DNA of 64,000 nt from Symsagittifera roscoffensis (lineage: Eukaryota; Xenacoelomorpha; Acoela; Convolutidae), in the NCBI RefSeq assembly GCF_963678635.1, contig NC_087064.1, positions 60,334,338-60,398,337 on the forward strand, in the 5' to 3' direction. The translations under genes and the position numbers were made by a program. Of the stretch, positions 28,481-40,005 are shown piece after piece. Positions within the stretch are counted from its first letter, which is position 1. Each line of letters starts with the position of its first letter. Below the pieces are notes generated by a model that saw only the letters and a list, made by a program, of their open reading frames with translations, was not told the origin of the DNA and did not search any database.

Positions 28481-29261
28481 TCTTTATTTGTCACTTTCCT
28501 ATGCCTACTCTTGACTCAATTGCTAGAGACCTTATAGTTTTATTAACAATAATAATGACACAACACAATAAATTTCACCAGATTCTATTAAATAGTGACC
28601 ACGAATCCCTGTATGTTGTCAGAGTACAGTTTGTATAAAATTTATTCACACTAGCCGATTATCGGTCCAAAGATTTGGAAACTAGCACAATATGATGTTA
28701 TCAGTCAATTTTAAAAGATAGTGTACTCACTACCCAATCAAGCACAGTTTAGGTTGATTTAAAATCAAAAACAAAAAATATATATTGACACAATATGACT
28801 GTATATATAAAAAAACGTATGTGTCTTGTACTCTAATCGGTCGCAGTACAATAGTCGAACCTGTCTTTTAAAGAAAAAGCTTTCCCTGCTTGGTGCTGCA
28901 CCAAACAGACAAGACTTTGAAGGCAGTTATTTTCTCAAGTGGGCGTCTATTGCACCCACCGAGTACTGTGTTACCTATCTGCCTTCGGACTGCCCGAGCT
29001 AGACCTACTAAAATCCTCAGGGCAGTCACTTTTCCCAAAAACGTATTATGTTCCAATCCACACCAATGAGTCACGCTCTTTTTAATTTAGACTTAGTGTC
29101 GCGAATACCCGAGTTCGGACCTGTTTTGTATTAGTCTGGTTCTTTTTGAAAGGCAAGTTACCAGTGCAGTCACTGATACCTAGCCTGTGTATTAATAACC
29201 TAATACCTCTCGCTTTTTAGTCTTTCTTTCGTTTACCTAAGTCCTTAATAAAATAATACCC

Positions 29262-29450
29262 TTCCGGATTGGCACAAATAGGACCCTTCCGGACTGTCAG
29301 AATATAGACCCCTCCGGATTGGGACCCCTCCGAGTTAGTTAATAGTAGACCCCTCCGGATTTGGACCCCTCCGAATTAGCAACTATAAGACCCCTCCGGA
29401 TTCGGACCCCTCTGACTTTGAAAAAATTCGACCCCTCCGGATTGGGAGCC
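29262..29450. repeat. 41-bp tandem repeats carrying CCCCTCCGGATT
   Basis: Exact CCCCTCCGGATT starts at 29309, 29350, 29391 and 29432, spaced exactly 41 bp, with weaker half-unit copies between. Further exact copies stand alone at 30180, 30524, 30999 and 31260, and near-copies at 29262, 29501 and 29574. A related text (CCCTTCCGGATT) is in LTR1 at 8265. This is a family-specific leader motif. Confidence 0.85.
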
Positions 29451-29743
29451 CTTAGCTCTGTCAAAGTAGCTTTTCGTAGTTTTCTTAATTTCAGCTTATA
29501 CCCCTCCGGATACGTTCTGCGTTGCTTTTATGCTGTTTGAATTAACTGGGAAGGGTATAGGGTCCTTTCCTAGACCCCTCTGGATTGAAGTTAAGGCACT
29601 TATTTGACAATTCACACTAACGGTGAAGGGTCTTATCACTTGCCTAATTTCGAATCTATTATGGTTGTCTTGTGCCTTCAGCCCTCCCTTTTTGTCTAGA
29701 ACTGTCCTAAGTCACTTAGTTCAATCGCTATCAACTTTTGGTA

Positions 29744-30111
29744 GGGGGAAAGGGTTGATCCATCTCCGATGGAGATGATGATTTTTATCTACTGAACAAA
29801 AACAATAGTAATATGATAAGTAGTAGCCCTGTTTTTAGGAGTGACCTCGTGGTCTGGGGATACTGAGACCCAGCCATGAGCTCACTATTTTTGCATGTAA
29901 TTCAGTTAATTTGAGCGTTCTGGTCGAAGCCGGAGAGCAGTGACGTTTTTGTCGACCCGATGTAAGAAAGACCACCGAAAAGTACTGGCTTGGTAGAGAC
30001 GGTGAAAAACATGCAAAGCTCTGTTTAGACGCTAGCCAGTCGTCTTAAGACTTAGTTTTGTTATCCGTCGATATGTATCTTCCGGGCGAATGTTACATGT
30101 ATGTTTTTATG
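29744..30111 (+). repeat. Inverted LTR1 fragment inside the element 1 leader
   Basis: Reverse complement of about 31831-32184 (the 3' part of LTR1) plus the first 14 bp of leader (30098-30111). About four differences were seen over 354 bp of LTR. It joins other leader sequence at both ends. With the true 5' LTR it forms inverted arms of about 368 bp, 1.7 kb apart. It may come from template switching or self-integration during reverse transcription. Confidence 0.9.
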
Positions 30112-30112
30112 A

Positions 30113-30150
30113 GAAAAACCCTTAAACCCTTGGGGGTATAAGGGTTTTTC
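30113..30150. other. 12-bp hairpin beside the inverted LTR fragment
   Basis: Perfect arms GAAAAACCCTTA (30113-30124) and TAAGGGTTTTTC (30139-30150) with a 14-nt loop. No known function. Confidence 0.5.
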
Positions 30151-31800
30151 AGAAAAATTTATAAAACGTGAAGGGTGTACCCCTCCGGATTTGTGTAATT
30201 TGCTAAAAACAATCTCAAAAAATTTTCTCGTTCGCTTTTTCGAGTAATTCTCTTTCCTACTAGTAAGTTCAGCTAATTCCTGATCTAATGGTACCAAGAT
30301 TGACTCGATATGCTCTGTAGTTCCAAAGTTATTAACCAAAACGTCTTTTTTCCAAATTCAAAAATTTTCTCTCTTATAGGTTCCGCCTAACTTTTTCCGC
30401 AAATCTGGTCCTTTTGACCTAAAAATTATTGATCTGAGCTCACAAGGCTTTCTAGTTCAATGCAAAAGACCCGATCTAAAACGCTTTTGTAGAAAAAATT
30501 TGCGAAAAACTATGCTACCTGGACCCCTCCGGATTGATGAATCCACCAAATCAAACACGTTATGTTCGATTTCTCTGCAACCCGGAAGGCTTTCGGGTAG
30601 CGGGTTTTAAAACTCGTAGATTCACTAGTGGACGTTGTCTGAACAACTATTTTTACTGTCCTAACTCAAAGATTTCAAAAAATTTTCTGATTTTATAGTG
30701 TTTCTTACTATCAAAAATTGGGAAAATTTGGTTTTTGGTACCAAACTAGTTCCAACCACTTCCGAACTAAAGTTAACCGGTTCTACTTATTACAGTAGTG
30801 CAGTTACGATGTAACACACTAACTTAGCACTTTTTTCCGTTTCAAAAAATATCGATATCTCAAAAATCGCGACTTGTGGGGGGATCAAATATCGCTATTT
30901 TGACCCTAAAAACCGGTCTGTTTTCGTTGTTTTTCACTGAAAAACGATATAAGACTATTAATATAGGCTATATAAATAATAATATTAGTAATACTATACC
31001 CCTCCGGATTTGTTTATTATCCGAATTAAGGTGCTTAACTCGGATATTCGCAGTTCGGTGAAGGGTCACTACAGTGCAGCACTGTCGAGCCCCCCACAGA
31101 TTACTATCTTACTTTTTGTACCAAAAGGGATACAAAACTTGTTAACGATACCCAACAGTCGATTGTTGTTGTCGTTGAGCCCCTTCTTGTTGCTCCTTGT
31201 ACTGCTTGCCGGATCGGTCTTCACCCAAGACCCTTCCGAATTGAGCGCAAATCAGCTGACCCCTCCGGATTGAGCGCAATTTATCATTAACGTGCTTAAA
31301 TGCTCAAATAACCCTACAGTACAAGCCTCACAAACGGGCCTCAAAATTGATCGTAACGATCCTGACTGATATAAATGCCTGTAACAACAATATATCTATC
31401 AACAACAAACGGGGGGGTTGAATCACATCTTGTCTGGGGGGATGATTTCTACTGATTTTTTACTTTTTTACTGTTTTTGGTTTTTTCGGTTATTTTTTAT
31501 GTTTTTTGTTTTTCTTGGGTACTATACTACTTTTTGTTTGGTTTTAATTCTATCTTTAAGTGTTTTTGGTCACCAACCACTCAGGGGACGAGGGGACGGC
31601 CGATCCCCCCACCCTTCCTGGTTCGTGAATTTTCGGTCTTAACTAGGTTAAAAAACTATTCACGGCAATTCGGAAGGCCTCCGCGTTCCGAACTACCCTT
31701 CCGCCCCGGAGGTTTAGGCCTATTAAGGGCGTTAATGTGAGCATCCGCTCGGCGCGGAGTGCTCGTTAACGGTTCTGCCGGTCATGATGTTGAAAAAGAA

Positions 31801-31818
31801 GCCCACCCAGGAGCGCCA
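31801..31818 (-). promoter_or_regulatory. Primer-binding site of element 1
   Basis: The minus strand reads TGGCGCTCCTGGGTGGGC. The first 15 bases are identical in elements 2 and 3 at the same place. TGG at the 5' end is the complement of a tRNA CCA tail. It lies 12 bp inside the LTR end, not directly next to it. I could not assign the tRNA. Confidence 0.65.
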
Positions 31819-31830
31819 TAAAAACATACA

Positions 31831-32753
31831 TGTAACATTCGCCCGGAAGATACATATCGACGGATAACAAAACTAAGTCTTAAGACGACTGGCTAGCGTC
31901 TAAACAGAGCTTTGCATGTTTTTCACCGTCTCTACCAAGCCAGTACTTTTCGGCGGTCTTTCTTACATCGGGTCGACAAAAACGTTACTGCTCTCCGGTT
32001 TCGACCAGAACGCTCAAATTAACTGAATTACATGCAAAAATTGTGAGCTCATGGCTGGGTCTCAGTATCCCCAGACCACGAGGTCACTCCTAAAAACAGG
32101 GCTACTACTTATCATATTACTATTGTTTTTGTTCAGTAGATAAAAATCATCATCTCCATCGGAGATGGATCAACCCTTTCCCCCAACTCCTAGCACCTCA
32201 TCCTTGTCAAAACTAATCAAAATATCAGTTAAATTCAAGTCAGGACATGACAGGATGCTAAAAGTTTATGTGAGTTAATAAAAGTTTCCGTCCCGAGACC
32301 CTTCCGGATTCTTGAATCCGCTGAATCAAGCTCCTTACTCTTGATTTCTTGCTAATCCGGAAGGCTGGTTCTCACCCTTCACCGTTGTTGACAACGGCCT
32401 TGCAACTATTGTAGCAGCACAATAGTTGCAACTTGGAACGTTCTCTGCTATTGTAGTTCGTTGTCGTTTTTTTTTTATCTCGATTTTCGTTCTGTTCGCA
32501 ATCACAGATAAAAGTTGTTCTGTTTTTTCACTCGTTTGTTGTTAAAAATGGCCGTTTCAGCATTTCTCCGAAATGTGACGTCATCATTCGAATCCTTGAA
32601 AACCTAAAATACCAGAACATTCTAGCCCTCACCGTTTGGCCAAACGTTCCAATAACGTCGCCAATCCCTCGAAATCATCAACTCGGAAGGCCTACTGCTC
32701 AAAATTCGAATCCTGCATAAATTGCATTTTGGCCATTCTGGTCGAATGTCACA
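31831..32753 (-). repeat. 5' LTR of element 1 (LTR1)
   Basis: 923 bp, matching 7797-8719 except for one substitution that I could find. It should hold the promoter for the gag-pol RNA. I see no certain TATA box. Confidence 0.93.
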
Positions 32754-33066
32754 TTAGAATAATACTCCAATCACAACAATCCAGTTCGTGTGGATGCGCT
32801 CGTCTCTGTTCTAGATGGGACAGCTCTACTCTAGATTATTATCGCTACTGAAATTGCGAATAGCAATTTCCCACTGATTTTTCCAGCAACTTTCCCGCAA
32901 TTGTCACTCGATTGTTCTGACTTCTCTTTTTCTGATTTTCAGTTATCGCGAGAAAATCGTGCATGACAGGTTCCATTCGAAATTTTGAAAAATTAAATTT
33001 CACTCCAAAATTAAGTGTTTTTTGCTTCTCTCAAGGTCAAACTTCCAAATATGACCGACTGGCACA
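32754..33066 (-). repeat. 3' LTR of element 2, proximal part
   Basis: Matches 55913-56224 of the other LTR2. Bases 32754-32756 (TTA) are the second copy of the target duplication made by element 1. It ends GGCACA on the plus strand, followed by the polypurine tract. Confidence 0.9.
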
Positions 33067-33078
33067 TACTCCCCGGAC
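33067..33078 (-). promoter_or_regulatory. Polypurine tract of element 2
   Basis: The minus strand reads GTCCGGGGAGTA directly before the 3' LTR, the same 12 bases as in element 1. Confidence 0.65.
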
Positions 33079-33494
33079 TCGAGATCGATGTCCTCATCGC
33101 GTGCTGTCTTCTGCCAGTGAGTCCCAGAAAACCGAGTGTTACTCAAGATACAGTGCCAGTGGTCATTTACAGATGTTTGCAGCAGACTTAAGCTTATCTA
33201 CACCCCAAAATTCACAGCCATGTAAAATTTTCACACTATCGCTAAACAGCAATCAAAATCTGCACACACCTGCACCCTTGAATTCTCGCTTTCCAAGCCA
33301 ATCATTTAAAATTTCTTTTGTCCTATTCAATCAGGAAATTGACATGCAGCATTTTGATTTATATAGTAAATATAGTATATTAATAACAATATTTACTTTG
33401 TTAAAACTTCTTTTTCGTGAATCCAAGTTTCACCCGGATCCACGCTCAAGCCCCCTTTCCCTCTCAAGACTCAAGATCCATTCGAGCCACCTAC
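33079..33494 (-). other. 3' untranslated region of element 2
   Basis: About 416 bp between the ORF4 stop and the polypurine tract. Nothing further is recognised. Confidence 0.55.
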
Positions 33495-34952
33495 TCATCT
33501 CGCACTCTTCGCCTTGGAGGTACTGCACCCTGAAGTACTAGATACGGCAAACTGTCTCAACAGTTCCTCTTCATCATCGGAGCTAATCACAATCTCCTCC
33601 CAAGCCTTCAGCTGTTCGTAGGATCGCATCCATTCTCTTTGCTCTTGCAACCTCTTTGCCTGGTTGGGTAGTGCCTTCACCCTAGATTCCCGGTTCAAAC
33701 AAAAGGAGTTGTGCAGGCTCAAGCTCACGTTCTTCGCCAGGTCCTCCTCTAGTATCGATTCCCTCGCCTTGGTATTGTCTCTAGACATTTTACCCACTCT
33801 CTTCCATCCTGTCGTGATTGCATTACGATGGGTTAACAGGGGTCTCTTGAAAGCTTCCGGCCCAATCTCGGCCTGGAACTGTCGATACTCCTTTTGATGT
33901 TTTCTCATGTGATCTTTCGTTGTCATGTACAACCAAGACGTCAGCGTCGCCCGAAACCATGGGAAGTACCTCAAACGGCTCCAGACATGTCTGACTTCCG
34001 TTGGTACGGCGAATACCTTGCACGCAGTCTCAAACAACTCGAGTCTCCTACTGTAGTCTATCGCGTATATTGACTCAGCCGTTGACGTCCCCGCTTCCCG
34101 ATACTTCGTTATATTCTCTTCTATCCATCTCAGAGCCAACATCGTACTCACTACCAAGAGCGTCACCTTCTGTCGGTGATCCGGTAGTCCGATCGACCGG
34201 ATTTCTTCCATATCCCACACCAGGCAAAGGTTCTTGTGATCTGGATACCACACCGTTTGCGCTAAACAGTGGCATGGGCATTCTCCATGGGTGATCTCAA
34301 TGCTCCTGAGGTTACGCTCCCCCGAGGCTTCCAAGAGAGGCTCAAGCTCCATCATTTTCTCATGCATCGTGTCGTTATCTTCCAGGTTTGGAGCACTTCC
34401 CACAGGTTTTCCGATCACGTTTTGTCTCTCGTGATCGCTTGTGTTCTCTCTCTCCAACTTCAAAAGTTCTTCTCCCCAGATTTCACTCAAGTCATCTCTC
34501 AATTTTTTTGGTACTGTCCCTCTGATTTTTCTCAATAACTTGTGCGAGTGATGCGATATCCTAGCCAACCTCACGCACTTGGGCACTGAGAAGGCCTTGT
34601 CCACCAGTACTCTCTGGCTGGATGCTTCCACCATCGCCATGTGCAGTGGGTAGTGACTTCCGCACAAGTTGGCCATCATTGACCCTATCAGGGATTTTGC
34701 GTTCAATGGCAGGCCATAAGCTTCGCTCATGGGAAACCCCATTTCTGCCTCAAGACCAACTTTCCAGCTCCGGATGTGTTTTTGAGTCACCTGCAACACC
34801 CCAGGCCATGATTCTACGCTCAACGCCGTCACCCAATGGTGTTCAGACTCTAGTCTTTCCAATGACTGCAAACTACACATTCTCGAGAAGAATCCGAGAG
34901 CTGTCGCTATATTCACCGTGGTTCTCGCGTAACACTCTGCTACTATTTGCAC
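33495..34952 (-). pseudogene. ORF4 remnant of element 2, C-terminal piece
   Basis: 485 codons matching the last third of element 1 ORF4. Shared landmarks are FSVPKCVRLAR, the CHC group (CPCHCLAQTVWYP), a Leu-rich segment after GLPDHRQKVT, WFRA, THRNA and SFCLNRES. It opens at a frame break and ends in a short Ser-rich tail. The four pieces between 33495 and 37199 together cover ORF4 with at least three frame breaks. Confidence 0.8.
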
Positions 34953-35027
34953 TTCACTTCTCTCCCTTTCTGTGATGTCTTCGAACCAAGTGACCAGGTC
35001 TTCTTTTTGAAAGGACAGTATTCTGAC

Positions 35028-35402
35028 TCATGACCGTCCATCGCAGGTGTGCTCTCCGTTTCCACACGTCGAATCCAGACAGCTACCCGGCTCCAATTTC
35101 TTCGCTGACCCGGGATTGTTCGTCTTTTCGCTTGGCTCTTGCATCTGAGGTGAGATTAGCTTATGCAGCACACTCAACTTTGCCAGATCTTCATCTTCCA
35201 TTGGTGCTAACCTCACTCGCTCGGTGGTTTCCTCGATCAGACTCGCGTGGGGATGTGGACACCAGGAGGGTCTTAGTAGCTTCCATACCACTCCCAAGTT
35301 CGTGGTTAACAAGCCATTTCCATCGCCCATGTTCACTTCAACTCTCTTGTTTGAGCGCGGTATGCTTACCACCTCTGGTGTTTTCTCAAGAATCAGTCCC
35401 AA
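35028..35402 (-). pseudogene. ORF4 remnant of element 2, third piece
   Basis: 124 codons matching element 1 ORF4 at about 640-760, including the LLRPSWCPHP text (LMKPSWCPSP in element 1) and the Cys-rich segment before the break at 35028. It is out of frame with its neighbours. Confidence 0.75.
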
Positions 35403-36006
35403 GCTCGGCCCCCGCTTTCTCTACCGTTTCTATTTCCATTATTCTTTCTGTCCAAAACTTCAGTAGCTCCGCCACCTCGTGGTTCCTGTGAGCGCCTCCT
35501 GTTTCTGAGTCTAAGAAGGGGTTGTAGGCTATTCCCATCACTCCTGACACGTATTGGTATTCCCCCTTCTCGCTGGGTCTCGAGTACTGCTCTGACGAGG
35601 CCAGGTTACGGTGAACATCATGTTCTTCTTCGAACTTCTTATTATAAAACCTCCGCACCTCGTCTAGCTTTCTGTGGTTCTCTAGGGATTGTCTGGAACC
35701 ATCTTCCTTTTCTATTCCTGTACTCTGATACACGTTCAAGATGATCGTTGAGACTCTTTTTTCCATGGTTTTACTTACGCTTGCTCTCTGTTGGCATGCC
35801 AGGATGGTGCTATCAGACATCATCGACATTATCCATCTCAAGAAACACGTGGCATCCTTTCTTCTAGCCAGGCTCAAGCCTGAATTGTCCCTGGCTACGT
35901 GTTGCATCAGTGCCTGATACACATCTAGCTTCTTGCTTCCCAACTTCAGCCTGTCATACGAGGTCAGTGTTTCCAACTCTATCCCCACCAGACTCCAGGT
36001 GAACAT
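35386..36006 (-). pseudogene. ORF4 remnant of element 2, second piece
   Basis: 206 codons matching element 1 ORF4 at about 425-640. The clearest match is YQYVSGVMGIAYNPFL (YSYVSGIIGIAYNPFL in element 1). Frame breaks are at both ends. Confidence 0.8.
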
Positions 36007-37199
36007 TATTGTCCTGCAGTTCTAACGAAGGGATTCGCCATTAATGGTGGTGCTGATGAGGGTGTCCTCATTGCTTCTTCAAAATGATCCTTCAACAAAC
36101 TCTGCCAGGACCTCTTCAGATGATTCGCCATTTCTATTTTAGTAACCTCGGCCTTTTGCTGGGTGGCCCAATTGCGTCGCTTGCGAGCTACTCCACTGTC
36201 CAACTTCTTCCAGCAGTCCTCCATTTCTTTCAATGTTTCAAGGGCCACCCACCACGTCCGGGAAGTGTTCCTCGTCTTGTTCCTCTCCAATGGGTCACTC
36301 GTCACTTGCTTGCCCATGTCCTGATGTGCCCTCGAGATCCATTCATTGCCGATATCCACTTCCCATGTCTGGCCGTTCGTTGAACCTCTCTTTACGTTTA
36401 TCTTCTGAGGCTTGAAGTCTTCCTCCGATGTCGAACTGGTGGAAGTCTCTATTTCCCTTTCTACTTCAAGTGGTCTTCTGAGCTCTGAGCTGTTCTTGTA
36501 TGCCGCCGTCTTGCATCGAGCCAAAACCATGGGCGCCGTCTCTCTCAAGTTTCCTTCCGAAACAGCATCCACTGAAGGACTACCCAATCCTTCTACTTCT
36601 CTCTTCCTCTTGCGAGTCTTCACATTTCTGCTTGAGGGTGTTGTAGCTACCATCACTGATTCGACCGCTCTATCCAATCTTTCCAACTCTTGCCTCCCCC
36701 CTGCTCGAGCCTTAAGGATATTAGTACTTTTAATTATATTACTAGTCCCAACCTTATCCCTTTTTATATCATCAACTCTTTTATCTACAGTTTTTTGTTT
36801 CAGAGTAGAGCTGTCCTCAAATTTTTCTTCTCTAGTCTTCGATCGTGAATTCCTCAGCTCTACCAGCTTGCTCAGCAGCTCTTTTCTCGCCTTCTCATCC
36901 AGGCCCGTTCCTATCAGAAGCAGTTCTCCAAATCTTACGACTGTGTCCCACAGTTCCTCCTTGAATTTGTCCAGCGTCGTCTCGCTGCCCATTTCTTGAT
37001 TGAATTCTTCCAAGAACTCCTGCCAAACATCGTCCTTCAGGGATCCCAGGAACATGTCCCTGTTCCCATCGAACGTGTTCTTTTCCCTTTCCTCCGAGCT
37101 CAAGAGTAACATCCCCATATTGAAAGTCTCACCTGTTAATGGCAATTCCAGGTTCTTCCGGGGGACGGATTCAGAGGTGGGGTGGCAGTATCTGCCCAA
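36006..37199 (-). pseudogene. ORF4 remnant of element 2, N-terminal piece
   Basis: 397 codons, low-complexity and charged, with local matches to the start of element 1 ORF4 (FLGSLKDDVW against FLGTLPEEEW; EELWDTVVRFG against EEVWTVIQSYG). The codon at 37199 is TTG; the first ATG is about 28 codons later. It overlaps the end of ORF3 by 64 bp in a different frame, whereas in element 1 the two ORFs share a frame across a single TGA. Confidence 0.75.
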
Positions 37200-38935
37200 T
37201 TCTCCTCGCTCAAGTCTTTCAACAGCTCTTGAGTGGTGAGCTCCTCCCCTGATGGCCCTGGTTCAGGCGTATTCCCCACTTCCATGTCTTCACCGGCTTC
37301 ACTGAGAGTTTCATCCATACTCTCTTCTTCTGATTCATTTCTCCTTCTCTCGAGAATTCTTTTGAATCGGTCCTCAACGGGTCCACTCCTCTTGTCTCCA
37401 GGCGTGTCCACTGACAGTGGTGATGGTGTCGTAGGGTCCAGTTTCTTGTATTCCGTCAGAGCTACATGCAGTTGACCTGCGGCATCTAGTTCTTTTCCCT
37501 CCTGTCTCATTTCCACCTGTTCTAAGCCATAGGGTGCCTTATATTTTCTCGTTGCAAATTTCATATCGTCCACCAATGCGACGTGCCCCTCCATCATGAT
37601 CATCCTGCCATCATCCCATATGGGTAGCATGTTCTCAAGTCCCTCCTGCTCAAGAGCTCTCAAGACCTTTCGCACCTCATATCCGGGGGGTTGCGAACCT
37701 CTCCTCTTTTTCGCTTGCGTCGTCCACGAATTTACCTTCGCCTCGCTAGTATGGAAGTAGACCGCCGCCGTGTAGCCGATGAACAGGGGGTCCCAGCCAT
37801 CAGTGAAAAACTTCTGCATTTCCTCCGTCGTCATCCTCGCCATTATGGAGGGAACTACCAAGGGACTGTTCATTCCTAAGGTCATCCTCCTGACTATTGG
37901 GAACTCAGGCATGGTGGCTGGGAGGATTTGTTTCTCCATTATGGTTTCCAGCTCCCTCTTCACCAGTGCAAAGCACTCCTTCCAGGCAGGAATTCTCAAG
38001 ATCTCTCGTCCGTCTGCCGTCAATGGGTTCAAGTTCCAGAATTTGGGATACATTTCGATGGGACCCTCTCGCTTGCCTCCCATTCTACATTGCATTTGCC
38101 CCCTGAAGTTGTACACTATTAGCTCGGCATCTTTCACCTTTCCAAAGAGTACCGTGTTGCTCATTCGCGCTCTGAGCACCTCCTGCTGACACCAATTTAA
38201 CGCCGTCCCATCCAGTATACTGATAAGACTCAAGTGCGTTACAGAGTGACGATACGTTGTCACCAGGGGATCTGGGAACGCGTACGTCACCGCTGGACCA
38301 TAAATGCAGGTCACCACCTCCTCTAGGCCCCGGATTATCCCCATTGGATCCGACCTCATTGCCAGGCATAGGTCCGTCAGCAGAGGCATCCCTCTATTCG
38401 TCTTCTTCCATTCTTCTCTCGAGGTTGGATTCTCATCTTCACCCGTCATGTGCCGATTCTGCATCATGAGGTATTGCACTAACAACGTCTTCAACCCTGC
38501 AGCACACTTGTAGGAGCTGGTCTCAATGCTCGAGTGGACTCTCCCCATAGATAGAGGCTCTCCATATTCCATTAATCGATGAAACGACACCAATTCCCCA
38601 TGGGTCAAGAGTAATAGTGCCAGGTACCCATCAACTCGAAGTGTCTCCACTCCTCGACTAAACATGTATGCTGGGCCCATGTTGAACAAGTATCTGGGGT
38701 AAACCAAATACAAGGCCAAGAGCAGGCTGATGGGCATGCCCAGTATCTCCTGCACGAAGGCTGCAAAGATAGTCGCCGCGGTGCCGAACATTCCTGCCAT
38801 GAATTCCTTCTCCCAGCAAGGACTCAAGAACTTGAGAATCTCATAATCCCTCCTAGTCCTCAATTCACCCTTGGCGTGCTCTCTCCAGAACCCTCCAATC
38901 GTCACTTCATTGGCGGCTGAGACAAATCTAGCCAC
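37136..38935 (-). pseudogene. ORF3 remnant of element 2, C-terminal piece with duplicated start
   Basis: 599 codons. The first part repeats sequence already present in the upstream piece because of the 1069-bp duplication. The rest matches the C-terminal third of element 1 ORF3 (GMPLLTDLCLAMRSDP, YGPAVTYAFPD, LNWCQQ). It ends in an acidic, Pro-rich tail at a TAA. Confidence 0.8.
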
Positions 38936-40005
38936 CGTTCATTCCTAAGGTCATCCTCCTGACTATTGGGAACTCAGGCATGGTGGCTGGGAGGATTTGT
39001 TTCTCCATTATGGTTTCCAGCTCCCTCTTCACCAGTGCAAAGCACTCCTTCCAGGCAGGAATTCTCAAGATCTCTCGTCCGTCTGCCGTCAATGGGTTCA
39101 AGTTCCAGAATTTGGGATACATTTCGATGGGACCCTCTCGCTTGCCTCCCATTCTACATTGCATTTGCCCCCTGAAGTTGTACACTATTAGCTCGGCATC
39201 TTTCACCTTTCCAAAGAGTACCGTGTTGCTCATTCGCGCTCTGAGCACCTCCTGCTGACACCAATTTAACGCCGTCCCATCCAGTATACTGATAAGACTC
39301 AAGTGCGTTACAGAGTGACGATACGTTGTCACCAGGGGATCTGGGAACGCGTACGTCACCGCTGGACCATAAATGCAGGTCACCACCTCCTCTAGGCCCC
39401 GGATTATCCCCATTGGATCCGACCTCATTGCCAGGCATAGGTCCGTCAGCAGAGGCATCCCTCTATTCGTCTTCTTCCATTCTTCTCTCGAGGTTGGATT
39501 CTCATCTTCACCCGTCATGTGCCGATTCTGCATCATGAGGTATTGCACTAACAACGTCTTCAACCCTGCAGCACACTTGTAGGAGCTGGTCTCAATGCTC
39601 GAGTGGACTCTCCCCATAGACAGAGGCTCTCCATATTCCATTAATCGATGAAACGACACCAATTCCCCATGGGTCAAGAGTAATAGTGCCAGGTACCCAT
39701 CAACTCGAAGTGTCTCCACTCCTCGACTAAACATGTATGCTGGGCCCATGTTGAACAAGTATCTGGGGTAAACCAAATACAAGGCCAAGAGCAGGCTGAT
39801 GGGCATGCCCAGTATCTCCTGCACGAAGGCTCCAAAGATAGTCGCCGCGGTGCCGAACATTCCTGCCATGAATTCCTTCTCCCAGCAAGGACTCAAGAAC
39901 TTGAGAATCTCATAATCCCTCCTAGTCCTCAATTCACCCTTGGCGTGCTCTCTCCAGAACCCTCCAATCGTCACTTCATTGGCGGCTGAGACAAATCTAG
40001 CCACC
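37868..40005. repeat. 1069-bp tandem duplication within ORF3 of element 2
   Basis: Copies are 37868-38936 and 38937-40005. Two differences were noted (the bases after CCATAGA, and GGCTGCAAAG against GGCTCCAAAG). The length is not a multiple of three, so it breaks ORF3. The junction has about 2 bp of shared sequence (GT). Confidence 0.92.

Larger units (their letters stand above)
28481..31830 (-). other. Leader of element 1 (5' LTR to gag)
   Basis: 3.35 kb with no credible coding region. It holds a 41-bp CCGGA repeat array, an inverted LTR1 fragment, a strong hairpin and the primer-binding site, listed separately. Open frames within it are short and have no homologue in the leader of element 2. 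Confidence 0.7.
7797..32753 (-). mobile_element. Element 1: 25-kb Ty3/Gypsy-type LTR retrotransposon with two extra ORFs
   Basis: LTRs of 923 bp at 7797-8719 and 31831-32753 begin TGTGAC and end GTTACA in the element's orientation. They differ at one site that I could find (near 8574 versus 32608). It is inserted in the 3' LTR of element 2 with a TTA duplication (7794-7796 and 32754-32756). Order on the minus strand is 5' LTR, primer-binding site 31818-31801, 3.35-kb leader, gag, protease, RT, RNase H, integrase, macro domain, ORF3 (SGNH), ORF4, 3' UTR, polypurine tract, 3' LTR. Nearly identical LTRs and clean nesting mark a recent insertion. Ordinary Gypsy elements are 5-10 kb; the size here recalls giant elements such as plant Ogre and planarian Burro, but the gene content differs from what I know of those. 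Confidence 0.93.

Noticed and set aside
33495-37199. Envelope gene as the identity of ORF4
   Set aside because: No signal peptide, fusion-type segment or C-terminal membrane anchor is seen in either copy of ORF3 or ORF4.
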